Origin: Neolewinella xylanilytica
GTDB taxonomy: Bacteria; Bacteroidota; Bacteroidia; Chitinophagales; Saprospiraceae
NCBI RefSeq assembly: GCF_002934605.1
Contig: NZ_PTJC01000006.1
Coordinates: forward strand, 930,001 to 994,000
Direction: 5' to 3'
DNA length: 64,000 nt
Part shown: positions 33,944 through 41,309 of the stretch, piece by piece
Position numbering within the stretch: position 1 is the first letter of the stretch
Layout: each line of letters begins with the position of its first letter
Notes under the pieces: generated by a model
Databases searched by the model: none
Seen by the model: the letters and a program-made list of their open reading frames with translations, nothing else
What the model was told of the DNA's origin: nothing
Translations under genes and position numbers: made by a program

Positions 33944-35455
33944 TTACCGTGCTTCCGGCAATAGGTTCTCCAGCAGTAAAACGTCTGTCCGGCTCTCGCG
34001 CCACCGCCGCGCAAGGGTGTTGGGAACCGGGGCCGGATTGAGGGTGAACGACCCCAGCGCGATATCGTCGTCTCCGTCCTGGTCGTAATCGGCCGCTTCC
34101 AGGATGAGCCAGCGACCATCCAGGGCTTGGGGGACGGTGGAAGCGTGGAAGGAGAGGCCGGGGCCCGGGGTAAGTTGCTCCAGGTACACGAAGGCGGCCT
34201 GTGGTTGTCGGTCGAAGTCGGCGAAGTTGCTCGCGACGGCCAGGTCGAAGTCACCGTCTCGGTCGAAGTCCCTTGCCACCACCCGCGTTGCCCCGGGGAG
34301 TGGCTGGAAATAAGTTTCGCTGAAGTCATCATTACCGTCGTTGGTGTAGATACGGAGTCCGTGGTAGGGCTTGATCACGTTGGAGTAATCGGCATTATCG
34401 CCGTGGACCGTAATCAGGTCCTGGTCGCCGTCACCGTCGAAGTCGACCAGTTCGAACCAGCTCGTTCCCCAGACGGCGGGGAACTGCAGGAGGGGCTCCC
34501 GAAGGAAACTGCCGTCGGGTTGCTGGTAGAGGGCGTCGATCCCCTCGTCGCCCTGGGCGTGGAGGACTACGAGATCGGCCAACCCGTCGCGGTTCAGGTC
34601 GGCGGCCACGACCCGGGTGCAGCCGGCCGCGCCCAGGAGACGCCGGTAGGTAAAGCCGCCGCTGCCGTCGGGGTCGAGGAGGGAAAGGGCGCCGGAGAAG
34701 TTGCCGTACTCACAGATCACGATTTCCCGCGCTCCGTCGCCATCCAGATCCGCTGCCATATGGTAGACGGGGCGGTGGAGGCTGTCGTACAGAACGGCCG
34801 GTCCTGCCGAGGTAAGCCGGTACAACTTGCCGTTGCTGGCTTCGGTGGGGTAAATGTTGCCGATCTCAAGAAGAAGGGAATCTTCGCCCGTGGAGGTAAA
34901 GTGTACCAGGGGCAATTGCAGGTTCACGAGGGTATCGACGGCCCCGGCCGGGGAAACGCGGGTAAGCTGACCGTAACCGTCTCCGACGATCAGTCCGCTG
35001 GCGTCCTGGCCGATATAGGTAATCAGCGAGCCGTCTTGGTCGTCGAGCGTAAGCGGGCGTGCCACGAAGCCGGACAGCGAATCCAGGTGCAGTGGCCGGG
35101 GGAGGGGCAGGGTATCGGGTGCCCGGGTGAGTATGTACTGGCGGACCCGCTCCCACGCTTCCGGATCCAGTGTAGGGGCTTGCGGGTAGAAGCCGTGGGC
35201 AAGCGCCAGCTCGTACTCGCCCGGTGGGAGTTGGCGGGCCGGGTCGTAGCCGAAGGTGAGCATGCCCAGGCGGGCGCCCATTTCCGGCAACACCCGCTTT
35301 TCCCAGATGGATCGCGGCAAAAGCGCGGGAGCTACGAACCGGTGGCAGGAACTGCAAGTCTCCTTTACTAACGCTTCATCCCCCATTTTTGGAGAACAGG
35401 CCTTCAGGGCAATCAGGGCCAATCCGGCAAGCAGCAGGAAAAAAATGGAGCGCAT
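33944..35455 (-). CDS. Lipoprotein with c-type haem motif and FG-GAP/VCBS repeats
   Basis: The 503-residue protein starts with a lipoprotein signal (lipobox LKAC). A CxxCH haem-attachment motif follows in KETCSSCHRFVAPALL, with a Met in the later region that could be the sixth ligand (MGARLGMLTF). From about residue 230 there are repeated calcium-binding FG-GAP/VCBS units with D-x-D-x-D-G motifs (ADLDGDGAREI, ADLNRDGLADL, VDFDGDGDQDL, RDFDRDGDFDL, ADYDQDGDDDI). This architecture is known from Bacteroidota and Planctomycetes. It probably faces the outside of the outer membrane; its electron partner is unknown. Confidence 0.85.
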   Translation of the reverse strand: MRSIFFLLLAGLALIALKACSPKMGDEALVKETCSSCHRFVAPALLPRSIWEKRVLPEMGARLGMLTFGYDPARQLPPGEYELALAHGFYPQAPTLDPEAWERVRQYILTRAPDTLPLPRPLHLDSLSGFVARPLTLDDQDGSLITYIGQDASGLIVGDGYGQLTRVSPAGAVDTLVNLQLPLVHFTSTGEDSLLLEIGNIYPTEASNGKLYRLTSAGPAVLYDSLHRPVYHMAADLDGDGAREIVICEYGNFSGALSLLDPDGSGGFTYRRLLGAAGCTRVVAADLNRDGLADLVVLHAQGDEGIDALYQQPDGSFLREPLLQFPAVWGTSWFELVDFDGDGDQDLITVHGDNADYSNVIKPYHGLRIYTNDGNDDFSETYFQPLPGATRVVARDFDRDGDFDLAVASNFADFDRQPQAAFVYLEQLTPGPGLSFHASTVPQALDGRWLILEAADYDQDGDDDIALGSFTLNPAPVPNTLARRWRESRTDVLLLENLLPEAR

Positions 35456-35748
35456 AGGGAAAAAAAGAGATGTGCGAACATACGAATGCTACCGTTCCCG
35501 GCGGAAAGGGTACCGCTCCATCGAAAGCCTGAGAATTGTTAGGAACTGGCTTGAACACGCTCCTATCTTGGTATCACCCCCGATTGTCGCGGTAGCGGCC
35601 CGGAGTTATACATCACCTAAACTTAGCAAATCTTACCATACCGAATGGTACGCATGTGCGTCCAACGCGGGGAAGAGGAGCGGGCGGGAAGTGTATTTCG
35701 GTCCCAAGGATAAGCGGGGAATTTGCTTTTTTATTTCAGTTGTCTCTC

Positions 35749-36372
35749 ATGAAGTCTCGTAAACCTACACGCTTTTCGTATTCAAACCTTTTTACCATTT
35801 CGCGCATCTTGCGAAAACACCCCAAACGCATCGAGCTTACGTCGCAACTGCGGCGTAAGCTCGAACTCGCCGTCTTGGAAGGTGGGGTTGCCGACGGCAT
35901 CCTGACCAACCAGGCACTGGATGAGCTCCGCTTGGCGGAAGTGATGCGGTGCATCCGAACGTCTACTTGTCAGTATTGTCAGCGGGCGGGGCAATTGATG
36001 CCGTACAAGCGAAGGAAAGTTACCGCCCTTGTTTTCCGACAGCGGATCGAGGAACGTCCGGAGTTCGCTTGCCGCAGTTGCGCGCTCACCCGCCTGACGC
36101 TCAGCAGCCTGCATACGCTTTTTGCCGGCTGGTGGACGGTAGCCGGTGCGCGGGCCACCCCTTATGCGCTGTATTCCAATCTGAAAACGGTGGTGTTGGA
36201 GTTGTCCGAAGCAGAAATGCAGTGGCTGCTCGGTGCCATCGACCGGGTTCGGAGTTGGGTGGTGCGGATACTGCCGCCATCCACTGCCGGAGCTGGCAAG
36301 ACGGAGCATCCGATACCGTCCGCTTTTCTGCGTGATGACGACATCGATCTGATCACGCCGGTAGCTGGCTGA
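35749..36372 (+). CDS. Protein of unknown function with paired CxxC motifs
   Basis: The 207-residue protein starts with a basic stretch (MKSRKPTRFSYSN). It contains two CxxC pairs (C74/C77 in CQYCQRAG and C108/C111 in CRSCALTR) about 30 residues apart, which suggests a zinc ribbon. The remainder is helical. I recognise no named family; nucleic-acid binding is possible. An upstream in-frame ATG at 35656 would add 31 residues of unlikely composition. The 293-bp spacer before it shows no other gene. Confidence 0.65.
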   Translation: MKSRKPTRFSYSNLFTISRILRKHPKRIELTSQLRRKLELAVLEGGVADGILTNQALDELRLAEVMRCIRTSTCQYCQRAGQLMPYKRRKVTALVFRQRIEERPEFACRSCALTRLTLSSLHTLFAGWWTVAGARATPYALYSNLKTVVLELSEAEMQWLLGAIDRVRSWVVRILPPSTAGAGKTEHPIPSAFLRDDDIDLITPVAG

Positions 36373-36404
36373 TATCCGGACGGTCGAGGAGTGGCCGGCA
36401 GGGC

Positions 36405-36412
36405 TTACTTTG
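36405..36412 (+). promoter_or_regulatory. Candidate -7 element TTACTTTG before the HAD hydrolase gene
   Basis: TTACTTTG is one base away from TAnnTTTG and lies only 4 bp before the ATG, so transcripts would be nearly leaderless. This is a weak call. Confidence 0.3.
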
Positions 36413-36416
36413 CGGC

Positions 36417-37106
36417 ATGGACCGGATCCGTACCATTGCCTTCGACGCAGACGATACCCTGTGGGTCAACGAACCCTTCTTCCGCGAGGCGGAGGCGACA
36501 TTCTGTGGATTACTCGAAGACTACCTCCCGCACCACAGCGTGCATCGGGAGCTTTTCTCTACCGAAATTGCAAATTTGCCCCTCTACGGCTACGGCATCA
36601 AGGCCTTCACCCTCTCCATGGTGGAAACCATACTGCGCATAACGGATGGAAAAGCGCCGGGCCATATCGTAGATCGCGCACTCCAGATCGGAAAAGAAAT
36701 GCTGCAAAAACCCGTCGAACTACTGGCCGGGGTGGAGGAAACCCTCGAACGACTGGGGCCGGATTATCGGCTGGTACTGGCCACTAAGGGGGATCTCCTC
36801 GACCAGGAGCGAAAACTGGAGAAATCCGGGCTGGCCGGGTACTTTCACCACATCGAAGTGATGAGCGACAAACAAACGGGCAACTACGAGCGATTGATCG
36901 CCCACCTGGATTGCCGACCGGAGCAGTTCATGATGGTGGGGAATTCCGTAAAATCCGACATCATTCCCGTCCTACGCTTAGGCGGGTATGCCGTTCACGT
37001 CCCCTTTCATACGACCTGGGTGCACGAGGAAGCGACCTACGAGGAAGCCAATCCCCGCTTTCTCGAAGCCCGTTCGATTTCCGAAATATTCGATCTGCTC
37101 CCATGA
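36417..37106 (+). CDS. HAD-superfamily hydrolase
   Basis: The 229-residue protein has HAD motif I FDADDTLW with the nucleophile and acid Asp, motif II in VLATKGD, a motif III Lys in EVMSDKQTGNYE and motif IV region VGNSVKSDIIPVL. A helical cap lies between motifs I and II. It is probably a phosphatase of the YjjG/HAD-IA type acting on small phosphates. Its stop overlaps the start of the CAT-like gene (ATGA), so the two are coupled. Confidence 0.88.
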   Translation: MDRIRTIAFDADDTLWVNEPFFREAEATFCGLLEDYLPHHSVHRELFSTEIANLPLYGYGIKAFTLSMVETILRITDGKAPGHIVDRALQIGKEMLQKPVELLAGVEETLERLGPDYRLVLATKGDLLDQERKLEKSGLAGYFHHIEVMSDKQTGNYERLIAHLDCRPEQFMMVGNSVKSDIIPVLRLGGYAVHVPFHTTWVHEEATYEEANPRFLEARSISEIFDLLP

Positions 37107-37726
37107 GATTTCTCGACCTCCCTACCTGGAACCGACGGGAGCATTTTGCCTTCTTCCGTCAATTCGAAGAGCCCTTTTTCGGCTTAACGGTACGGGTGGA
37201 TTGTACGGAAGCCTACGCCCGAAGTAAGCAGACCGGCCATTCTTTCTTCCAGTGGTACCTACATAAAGTGCTGGTATCCGTCAACGAGGTCGAGGCATTT
37301 CGGTACCGGATCCGCGATGACCGGGTAGTGATCCACGATCGCATCCACGCGTCCGCTACCATCAATCGGGAAGACGGAACCTTCGATTTTTCCTACATCC
37401 CCTTCGTGCCCGAATTCACGGATTTTGCCGTGGGTGCCCGTCGCGAGATCGACCGTATCCGAACCACGTCTGGCCTCAACGTAGGCGTCGCCGGCGACGA
37501 CGTCATTCACTTTAGTGCCGCGCCCTGGCTCGACTTTACCGCCCTCAGCCATGCGCGGCAGTACCGGCATCCCGATAGCTGTCCGAAAATCAGCGTGGGA
37601 AAAGTAACCGAAAGGGACGGCCGCTTAGGCATGCCCGTTTCCATTCATGCCCACCATGCACTAATGGACGGTAGGGAAGTAGGCGCGTTCGTGCTTCGGC
37701 TGGAAGAACAACTGCGAGAAAAATGA
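37103..37726 (+). CDS. CatA-like acetyltransferase
   Basis: The 207-residue protein matches the chloramphenicol acetyltransferase (type A) family in length and motifs: the catalytic HHALMDG (HHxxxDG), FSAAPWLDFTALSHA corresponding to the family S-x-x-PW segment, and an SFFQWYLHKVL start. Most chromosomal CatA-like proteins in Bacteroidota are not proven resistance enzymes, so the acceptor is unknown. It overlaps the HAD gene by 4 bp. Confidence 0.85.
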   Translation: MRFLDLPTWNRREHFAFFRQFEEPFFGLTVRVDCTEAYARSKQTGHSFFQWYLHKVLVSVNEVEAFRYRIRDDRVVIHDRIHASATINREDGTFDFSYIPFVPEFTDFAVGARREIDRIRTTSGLNVGVAGDDVIHFSAAPWLDFTALSHARQYRHPDSCPKISVGKVTERDGRLGMPVSIHAHHALMDGREVGAFVLRLEEQLREK

Positions 37727-37758
37727 GAAAATAGGGTAACCTATCGGCGGAGCACGTC

Positions 37759-38682
37759 ATGAAAAGGCAGGGACCGGGTGGACTACTCCTCACCCCACCA
37801 CCTGGTTCCGGGCAATACAAAGCAAGCTACGCCATGCACCTTAACTTCAGTAACCCCGGCGGGGAAGACTCGAATCGTGATCCTTACGGCGGCGACCAAA
37901 GTCGGAGCGTGCGGGACGGAGACCCGGGTGGGCTATTGGATCGATCCGCCGCCTTCGTGTATTCGATTGACTACCGAACCCGCCGCTTTAAGTACTTAAG
38001 TCACGGAATTCAACGCATGCTCGGGTTTGGCCACGATTCCTGGAAGCGGCGGGGAGCGGAGGCCATCGCGGCGGCGATACACCCCGAGGACCAGGCCCTG
38101 TATCGAGCGATTTGGCAGCACATCGGCGACGTATTGCGTGAATCTCCCGCGAAACAGCGCACCAACGTTCATTTCACCTATTGCCTTCGACTACTCACGG
38201 CGGACGGCGTACCCGTTCACCTCGGTTTCCAAAAAACGATCATTGCGGTCGACGCAGCGGGAAATCCGGTTGCCGACGTAGTGGTGGTCACGGACATAAC
38301 GCCATTTCTTCGACCGCAGTCGGGTTTCCTGCACATCGGGGCCGTGGGAATGGGGAGCCACCAATCCTACAACGTGGACTTACCAGCTACCGGGGAAACC
38401 ATCCCTTTTTCGGCCCGTGAACGGGAAGTCCTGCAACTCGTAGCTCAGGGGATGAGTAGCCGGGAGATTGCCGGGGCGCTGTTTATCAGCAGGGATACCG
38501 TGTCTACGCACCGAAAGAACATGATGAAAAAGGCGGGCGTCAATCGGGCGATCGAATTGATCCGCTACGCCCGCGCGCACGGTTTGTTGGAAGAGCGGGG
38601 CCTACCGTCGGCCGTTGTGGTAAAGAAACCGGAAAAGGAAATAGCAGATCGCGAGGAAGGTAGCGACGGGGATCAGGAATAG
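37759..38682 (+). CDS. PAS-LuxR transcriptional regulator
   Basis: The 307-residue protein has a PAS-like sensor region (about residues 60-185, YSIDYRTRRFKYLSHGIQRM and IHPEDQALYRAIW). A LuxR-type helix-turn-helix follows (about 215-280, FSAREREVLQLVAQGMSSR and RDTVSTHRKNMMKKAG). It lacks a receiver domain, so it probably senses a ligand directly. The acidic/lysine tail after residue 280 is encoded opposite a small hydrophobic frame. ATG at 37834 (MHLNFSN) is a possible alternative start. Confidence 0.85.
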   Translation: MKRQGPGGLLLTPPPGSGQYKASYAMHLNFSNPGGEDSNRDPYGGDQSRSVRDGDPGGLLDRSAAFVYSIDYRTRRFKYLSHGIQRMLGFGHDSWKRRGAEAIAAAIHPEDQALYRAIWQHIGDVLRESPAKQRTNVHFTYCLRLLTADGVPVHLGFQKTIIAVDAAGNPVADVVVVTDITPFLRPQSGFLHIGAVGMGSHQSYNVDLPATGETIPFSAREREVLQLVAQGMSSREIAGALFISRDTVSTHRKNMMKKAGVNRAIELIRYARAHGLLEERGLPSAVVVKKPEKEIADREEGSDGDQE

Positions 38683-38712
38683 CAGGCCTTCGCCGAAGTT
38701 GAAGTCACTCAT
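38602..38712 (-). CDS. Possible 36-residue membrane peptide antisense to the LuxR gene end
   Basis: This frame encodes MSDFNFGEG followed by a long hydrophobic helix (LLFLIPVATFLAICYFLFRF) and a short HNGRR end, which is a complete small single-span membrane protein. 81 bp overlap the last codons of the PAS-LuxR gene on the other strand. Because antisense of a Lys/Glu-rich tail automatically reads as hydrophobic, it could be an artefact; the tidy start and positively charged end favour a real gene. Confidence 0.4.
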   Translation of the reverse strand: MSDFNFGEGLLFLIPVATFLAICYFLFRFLYHNGRR

Positions 38713-38897
38713 ACCAGTTGATTTGTTGGGTAGGCCGGTAAGCACCAGTAAGAAGCGGATGCACGGCTAATTGTTGCGTAGGGGAAAACCGCTGGGCAAC
38801 TGCCTTGCCTGCCTTGGTCGAATCGGGTAGCTTTCGCTATCCGGGTAAAAGGCCGCGGAGCGTCGGCCATTCAACATCCCGGGGGCAGCTGGATTAG

Positions 38898-38905
38898 TAA
38901 CTTTG
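38898..38905 (+). promoter_or_regulatory. -7 promoter element TAACTTTG for the metzincin gene
   Basis: TAACTTTG matches TAnnTTTG exactly and lies 24 bp before the ATG at 38930. Confidence 0.6.
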
Positions 38906-38929
38906 GTCCCGTTCACTAGCTAGTTTAGC

Positions 38930-39724
38930 ATGTTGCGAGCCTTCGTAATTATTTGGTTGGCGTGGCTGCTTGGCGGGGCGCTGCCCGGTCAGTCGGCGGG
39001 TAGTGAGCCGTTACCGATCGAAGTGATTCAACAACTGCCGGACACCACCTTGCGGCTGGCCTTCCACTTCGAGGCCCTGCCCGACGGTCGGAACTTCGTC
39101 ACCGACCCCAACGATAGTCTGCTAATCGCCCACGGCAACAACGAGAAATTACGGGCCGACATCCTTATCTATTACGTACTGCAGGAACTGAACCACCGCT
39201 TCCGCACCGGCATGGTGGACTACGCGCCGAGCCGGGATACGAAGATTCGGTTCGCTTTGGTCGAAACCCTGGATTCCGGGATCCGGGGGGCGTCCTTTTA
39301 CGCTCACGGCGAGCGACCGGTGCACGTTCCCGGGGCATTTAACGTGATATTCCGGTACCACCCCGGCCCCCGGGCACCGAACGGTTCGACGGGTGGGGTA
39401 GGGAGCACCACGATTTACATCTACAACGCTCTACAAACTTACCTGGCGGGGAGCCAGGACACCTGGTCGCTGGCCCGCAACATCGGCCACGAGATCGGGC
39501 ACGCCCTGTCCCTCGATCACACCTTTAAATGCGACAACCCCTGCGCCGGGCAGGGCTTCGACCCGTTGGAAGAATGCTACGGCGACTGCGTACCCCACAA
39601 CCACGGCAGCGACAAGATCAATTGCTTTGGGGGTAGTTCGCGGGAGCTGATGATGGGCTACGGGTCGCAGGTGTACTTGACGGTTTGTGAGGTGGAGCGG
39701 ATGTGGGGGTGGTTGTTGCGGTAG
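38930..39724 (+). CDS. Secreted M43-like zinc metalloprotease
   Basis: The 264-residue protein has a signal peptide (1-20) and the metzincin zinc motif HEIGHALSLDH (HExxHxxxxxH), followed by a Met-turn region in RELMMGYGSQ. Six cysteines in the C-terminal third (for example CDNPCAG and CYGDC) probably form disulfides. The layout resembles pappalysin-like M43 proteases, but the protein is short and lacks a type IX sorting domain. Function is probably digestion of extracellular protein. Confidence 0.82.
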   Translation: MLRAFVIIWLAWLLGGALPGQSAGSEPLPIEVIQQLPDTTLRLAFHFEALPDGRNFVTDPNDSLLIAHGNNEKLRADILIYYVLQELNHRFRTGMVDYAPSRDTKIRFALVETLDSGIRGASFYAHGERPVHVPGAFNVIFRYHPGPRAPNGSTGGVGSTTIYIYNALQTYLAGSQDTWSLARNIGHEIGHALSLDHTFKCDNPCAGQGFDPLEECYGDCVPHNHGSDKINCFGGSSRELMMGYGSQVYLTVCEVERMWGWLLR

Positions 39725-39739
39725 GCAATGGAGTAATAG

Positions 39740-39779
39740 GCGGTCTCCGACCGCGCTGTTCGAAGCAGTCTTTGACTGC
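39740..39779. repeat. Pair of REP-like hairpins
   Basis: Two 15-bp hairpins lie 10 bp apart: GCGGTC/GACCGC at 39740-39754 and GCAGTC/GACTGC at 39765-39779, each with a 6-bp stem and a 3-base loop. The second shares its stem core with the hairpin at 26404-26420. They follow the metzincin stop and may also end its transcript. Confidence 0.65.
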
Positions 39780-39902
39780 GATGGGGGCGGTAGGCAAGTT
39801 TTTTAAGGTTGGTTACATTAAACTGCTGGGAAACAACTTGGGTAGTATTCTCCAAAAATTTAGACTAGCGAATGAGACACTATTGAAATTATCGTACGAA
39901 AA

Positions 39903-40060
39903 ATGAAGGATCGTAAATTCAGTTTGGAGTTCAGATTTAAGGTTGCCGCGGAGGCCATTTAGGAACAATACTATTTAGCGGAGCTGACTGATCAACCCCA
40001 GTTGGCTCCGCACCAGATCAATAGCTGGAATCTGATCCTCGCTTAGCTAGCTATTCTTTA
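39903..40060 (+). pseudogene. Remnant of an IS3-type transposase orfA
   Basis: Translation from the ATG gives MKDRKFSLEFRFKVAAEAI, a stop, EQYYLAELTDQPQLAPHQIN, then SWNLILA and another stop. This follows the start of IS3-family OrfA (K-x-R-K-F-S-x-E-F-x-x-K-V-A-x-E-A, then Y-x-L-A-E-L and H-x-Q-I-x-x-W). Two internal stops and loss of similarity afterwards show it is dead. No orfB or terminal repeats were found. Confidence 0.75.
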
Positions 40061-40269
40061 CGACGACCAATTGCGTCTGGACCTGTGAGCGCGGCTGTCA
40101 ACGTATTTTCTGCCCAACTCCCCTTGGTGTTCTGCGGGGGCTTGACCGAAAAATTCTTCCGCTAGAAAATGCCGTGACACACTTTATGTAATACTCTCTC
40201 GCCGAGGTAGCGGGATGGTTGTTAAACTTTAGCTCCAACCTCAAAATAAAAACTACCGTAACAGCTGTC
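40061..40269. other. AT-rich gene-free stretch
   Basis: Together with the preceding REP hairpins and IS remnant this makes the 545-bp gap between the metzincin gene and the small-peptide operon. I see no ORF, tRNA or clear terminator. Base composition is visibly more AT-rich than the surrounding chromosome. Confidence 0.5.
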
Positions 40270-40437
40270 TCAATCTAATTTGTAGAATCGGATAACTGCT
40301 ATTGACAGTATGGTTAAAATAATAAAGAAACCAATATTGTCAAAATTATGGGTGCCCTTATAGATTTCAACACTGTTGAGTAGGAGATAAAGTACAACAA
40401 AGAAGACTACAGTCGCGAAATACTTATTCAAATACAT
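40270..40437 (-). CDS. Two-helix small membrane protein, candidate immunity protein
   Basis: The 55-residue protein has two membrane helices (about 7-20, TVVFFVVLYLLL, and 36-50, IGFFIILTILSIAVI). A short polar loop (NSVEIYKGTHNFDN) separates them, and the tail RFYKLD is basic. There is no Gly-Gly leader. As last gene of the small-peptide operon it is placed where bacteriocin immunity proteins usually are, so immunity is a reasonable inference but unproven. Codons are AT-rich. A 12-bp-stem hairpin lies between it and the preceding peptide gene. Confidence 0.65.
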   Translation of the reverse strand: MYLNKYFATVVFFVVLYLLLNSVEIYKGTHNFDNIGFFIILTILSIAVIRFYKLD

Positions 40438-40456
40438 GGCTCAACAATTATTTGTT

Positions 40457-40484
40457 GCTCCGAAGATACTTCTATCTTCGGAGC
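40457..40484 (-). terminator. 12-bp-stem hairpin inside the small-peptide operon
   Basis: GCTCCGAAGATA (40457-40468) pairs perfectly with 40473-40484 around a CTTC loop. In the direction of the operon it is followed by an A/T-rich but not T-only run. It could partly stop transcription after the third peptide and so lower expression of the 55-residue membrane protein, or protect the upstream mRNA. Confidence 0.6.
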
Positions 40485-40491
40485 ATACAAA

Positions 40492-40671
40492 CTACCGTGC
40501 CTGATGACGTGGTGAGGCACCATTGTATCCGTCGTAAAATCCTTCTCGGATATCCGGTAAATTGTCTAGTGCATCATAAAGGACACCAAGTAAGCCTGCT
40601 CGCTTGAGGAAGGACGATATGCCCCAGCCTCCTCGAATACAGGAAATTTGAGAATGATTGATGGGTTTCAT
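40492..40671 (-). CDS. Double-glycine leader peptide, bacteriocin-like (peptide C)
   Basis: The 59-residue precursor starts with MKPINHSQISCIRGG, a 15-residue leader with GG at the cleavage position. The 44-residue mature part starts WGISSFLKRAGLLGV, with an amphipathic helix and a glycine/tyrosine-rich DGYNGAS end. C39-type transporters cut after Gly-Gly during export. The gene is third in the peptide series, 36 bp after peptide B. Mature size and helix fit class II bacteriocins; a signalling role is also possible. Confidence 0.75.
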   Translation of the reverse strand: MKPINHSQISCIRGGWGISSFLKRAGLLGVLYDALDNLPDIREGFYDGYNGASPRHQAR

Positions 40672-40707
40672 AAAATTGCTATTTTGAAGTTGTAATTATT
40701 TGAGTTG

Positions 40708-40890
40708 TCAATATGGACGGGCAGGACTCCATTCGTATCTGCCAGGCTGAGACATTCGATCGATATCGCTTTGAATTCCTCTTGCTGTCCAACCTGCAGC
40801 ATATGCAATCCAATACCAAATACTCTCCCCTCCATTTAATACGGCCAATTCCTCGTGGGGAATGATTTCAACATTTTTTAAATTTTTCAT
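40708..40890 (-). CDS. Double-glycine leader peptide, bacteriocin-like (peptide B)
   Basis: The 60-residue precursor has a 21-residue leader ending EELAVLNGG, a very good double-glycine leader with the usual Glu/Leu pattern. The 39-residue mature part (ESIWYWIAYAAGWTARGIQS...) contains a hydrophobic aromatic helix like those of lactobin A/cerein 7B-type peptides and an Arg/Pro/Tyr-rich end. It is the strongest bacteriocin-like member of the set. A perfect -7 element lies 23 bp before its ATG. Confidence 0.82.
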   Translation of the reverse strand: MKNLKNVEIIPHEELAVLNGGESIWYWIAYAAGWTARGIQSDIDRMSQPGRYEWSPARPY

Positions 40891-40912
40891 AACTATAGAT
40901 TTATTGTGTGAA

Positions 40913-40920
40913 CAAAATTA
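40913..40920 (-). promoter_or_regulatory. -7 promoter element TAATTTTG between peptides A and B
   Basis: On the minus strand TAATTTTG matches TAnnTTTG exactly and ends 22 bp before the peptide B start. It could give peptides B and C extra transcription independent of the upstream genes. AT-rich sequence raises the chance of a random match. Confidence 0.4.
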
Positions 40921-40926
40921 TTGAGG

Positions 40927-41082
40927 TTAATTGATGAATCTATTGATTGAAAATCTCTCTATTGTTGGTATGATAATTTCACCAACCGGTCTTTTACATT
41001 GAATATCGTATGGTGTAGGAAACACACAACCAAGCTCAAAGCCAAACCCGCCGCTAACGGATCGAAGTTCTTGAATAGACAT
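40927..41082 (-). CDS. Double-glycine leader peptide with two cysteines (peptide A)
   Basis: The 51-residue precursor starts MSIQELRSVSGG, a short 12-residue leader with GG. The 39-residue mature part has two cysteines (C19 and C29, LGCVFPTPYDIQCKRP) that could form a disulfide loop, then an Ile-rich end. It follows the acidic gene by 22 bp and precedes peptide B by 36 bp. It shares no obvious mature sequence with B or C, so the three may be distinct products instead of copies. Confidence 0.72.
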   Translation of the reverse strand: MSIQELRSVSGGFGFELGCVFPTPYDIQCKRPVGEIIIPTIERFSINRFIN

Positions 41083-41104
41083 ACTATATAAATTGGTGAT
41101 TAAA

Positions 41105-41254
41105 TTAAGTGGCAGTATTGTTATTCTCGCTCTGCCCCTGCATGCGCTCGAGGTATTCCTCCAGGGAAAGGTCCTCGTTCCAGTCGAGGGGCAGGTGGGG
41201 GATGGAGAATTCATCGGTTTCGTAATCCTCCGGGAAAAAGTCGTAGTCGTTCAT
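41105..41254 (-). CDS. Acidic 49-residue protein, first gene of the peptide operon
   Basis: The protein starts MNDYDFFPEDYETDEFSI and contains DWNEDLSLEEYLERMQGQ; about a third of residues are Asp or Glu. There is no leader, membrane helix or Cys. Position suggests a regulatory, chaperone or anti-toxin-like role for the following peptides, but this is inference. A longer frame that begins in the 140-bp repeat (41464) reads through to the same end, with a start MTKAPERR copied in the next repeat. Confidence 0.6.
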   Translation of the reverse strand: MNDYDFFPEDYETDEFSIPHLPLDWNEDLSLEEYLERMQGQSENNNTAT

Positions 41255-41309
41255 GGGATTGGATTTTGGCCCCGACGGTGACAGGAGGAAATCATCCTTT
41301 TCGCGGGTG

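Noticed and set aside
34127-35371. 414-residue open frame on the plus strand
   Set aside because: Antisense of the haem c/FG-GAP lipoprotein; Val/Gly-rich sequence without motifs.
37103-37726. Chloramphenicol resistance gene
   Set aside because: CatA motifs are present, but it is coupled to a HAD hydrolase in a chromosomal setting and has no sign of a resistance element.
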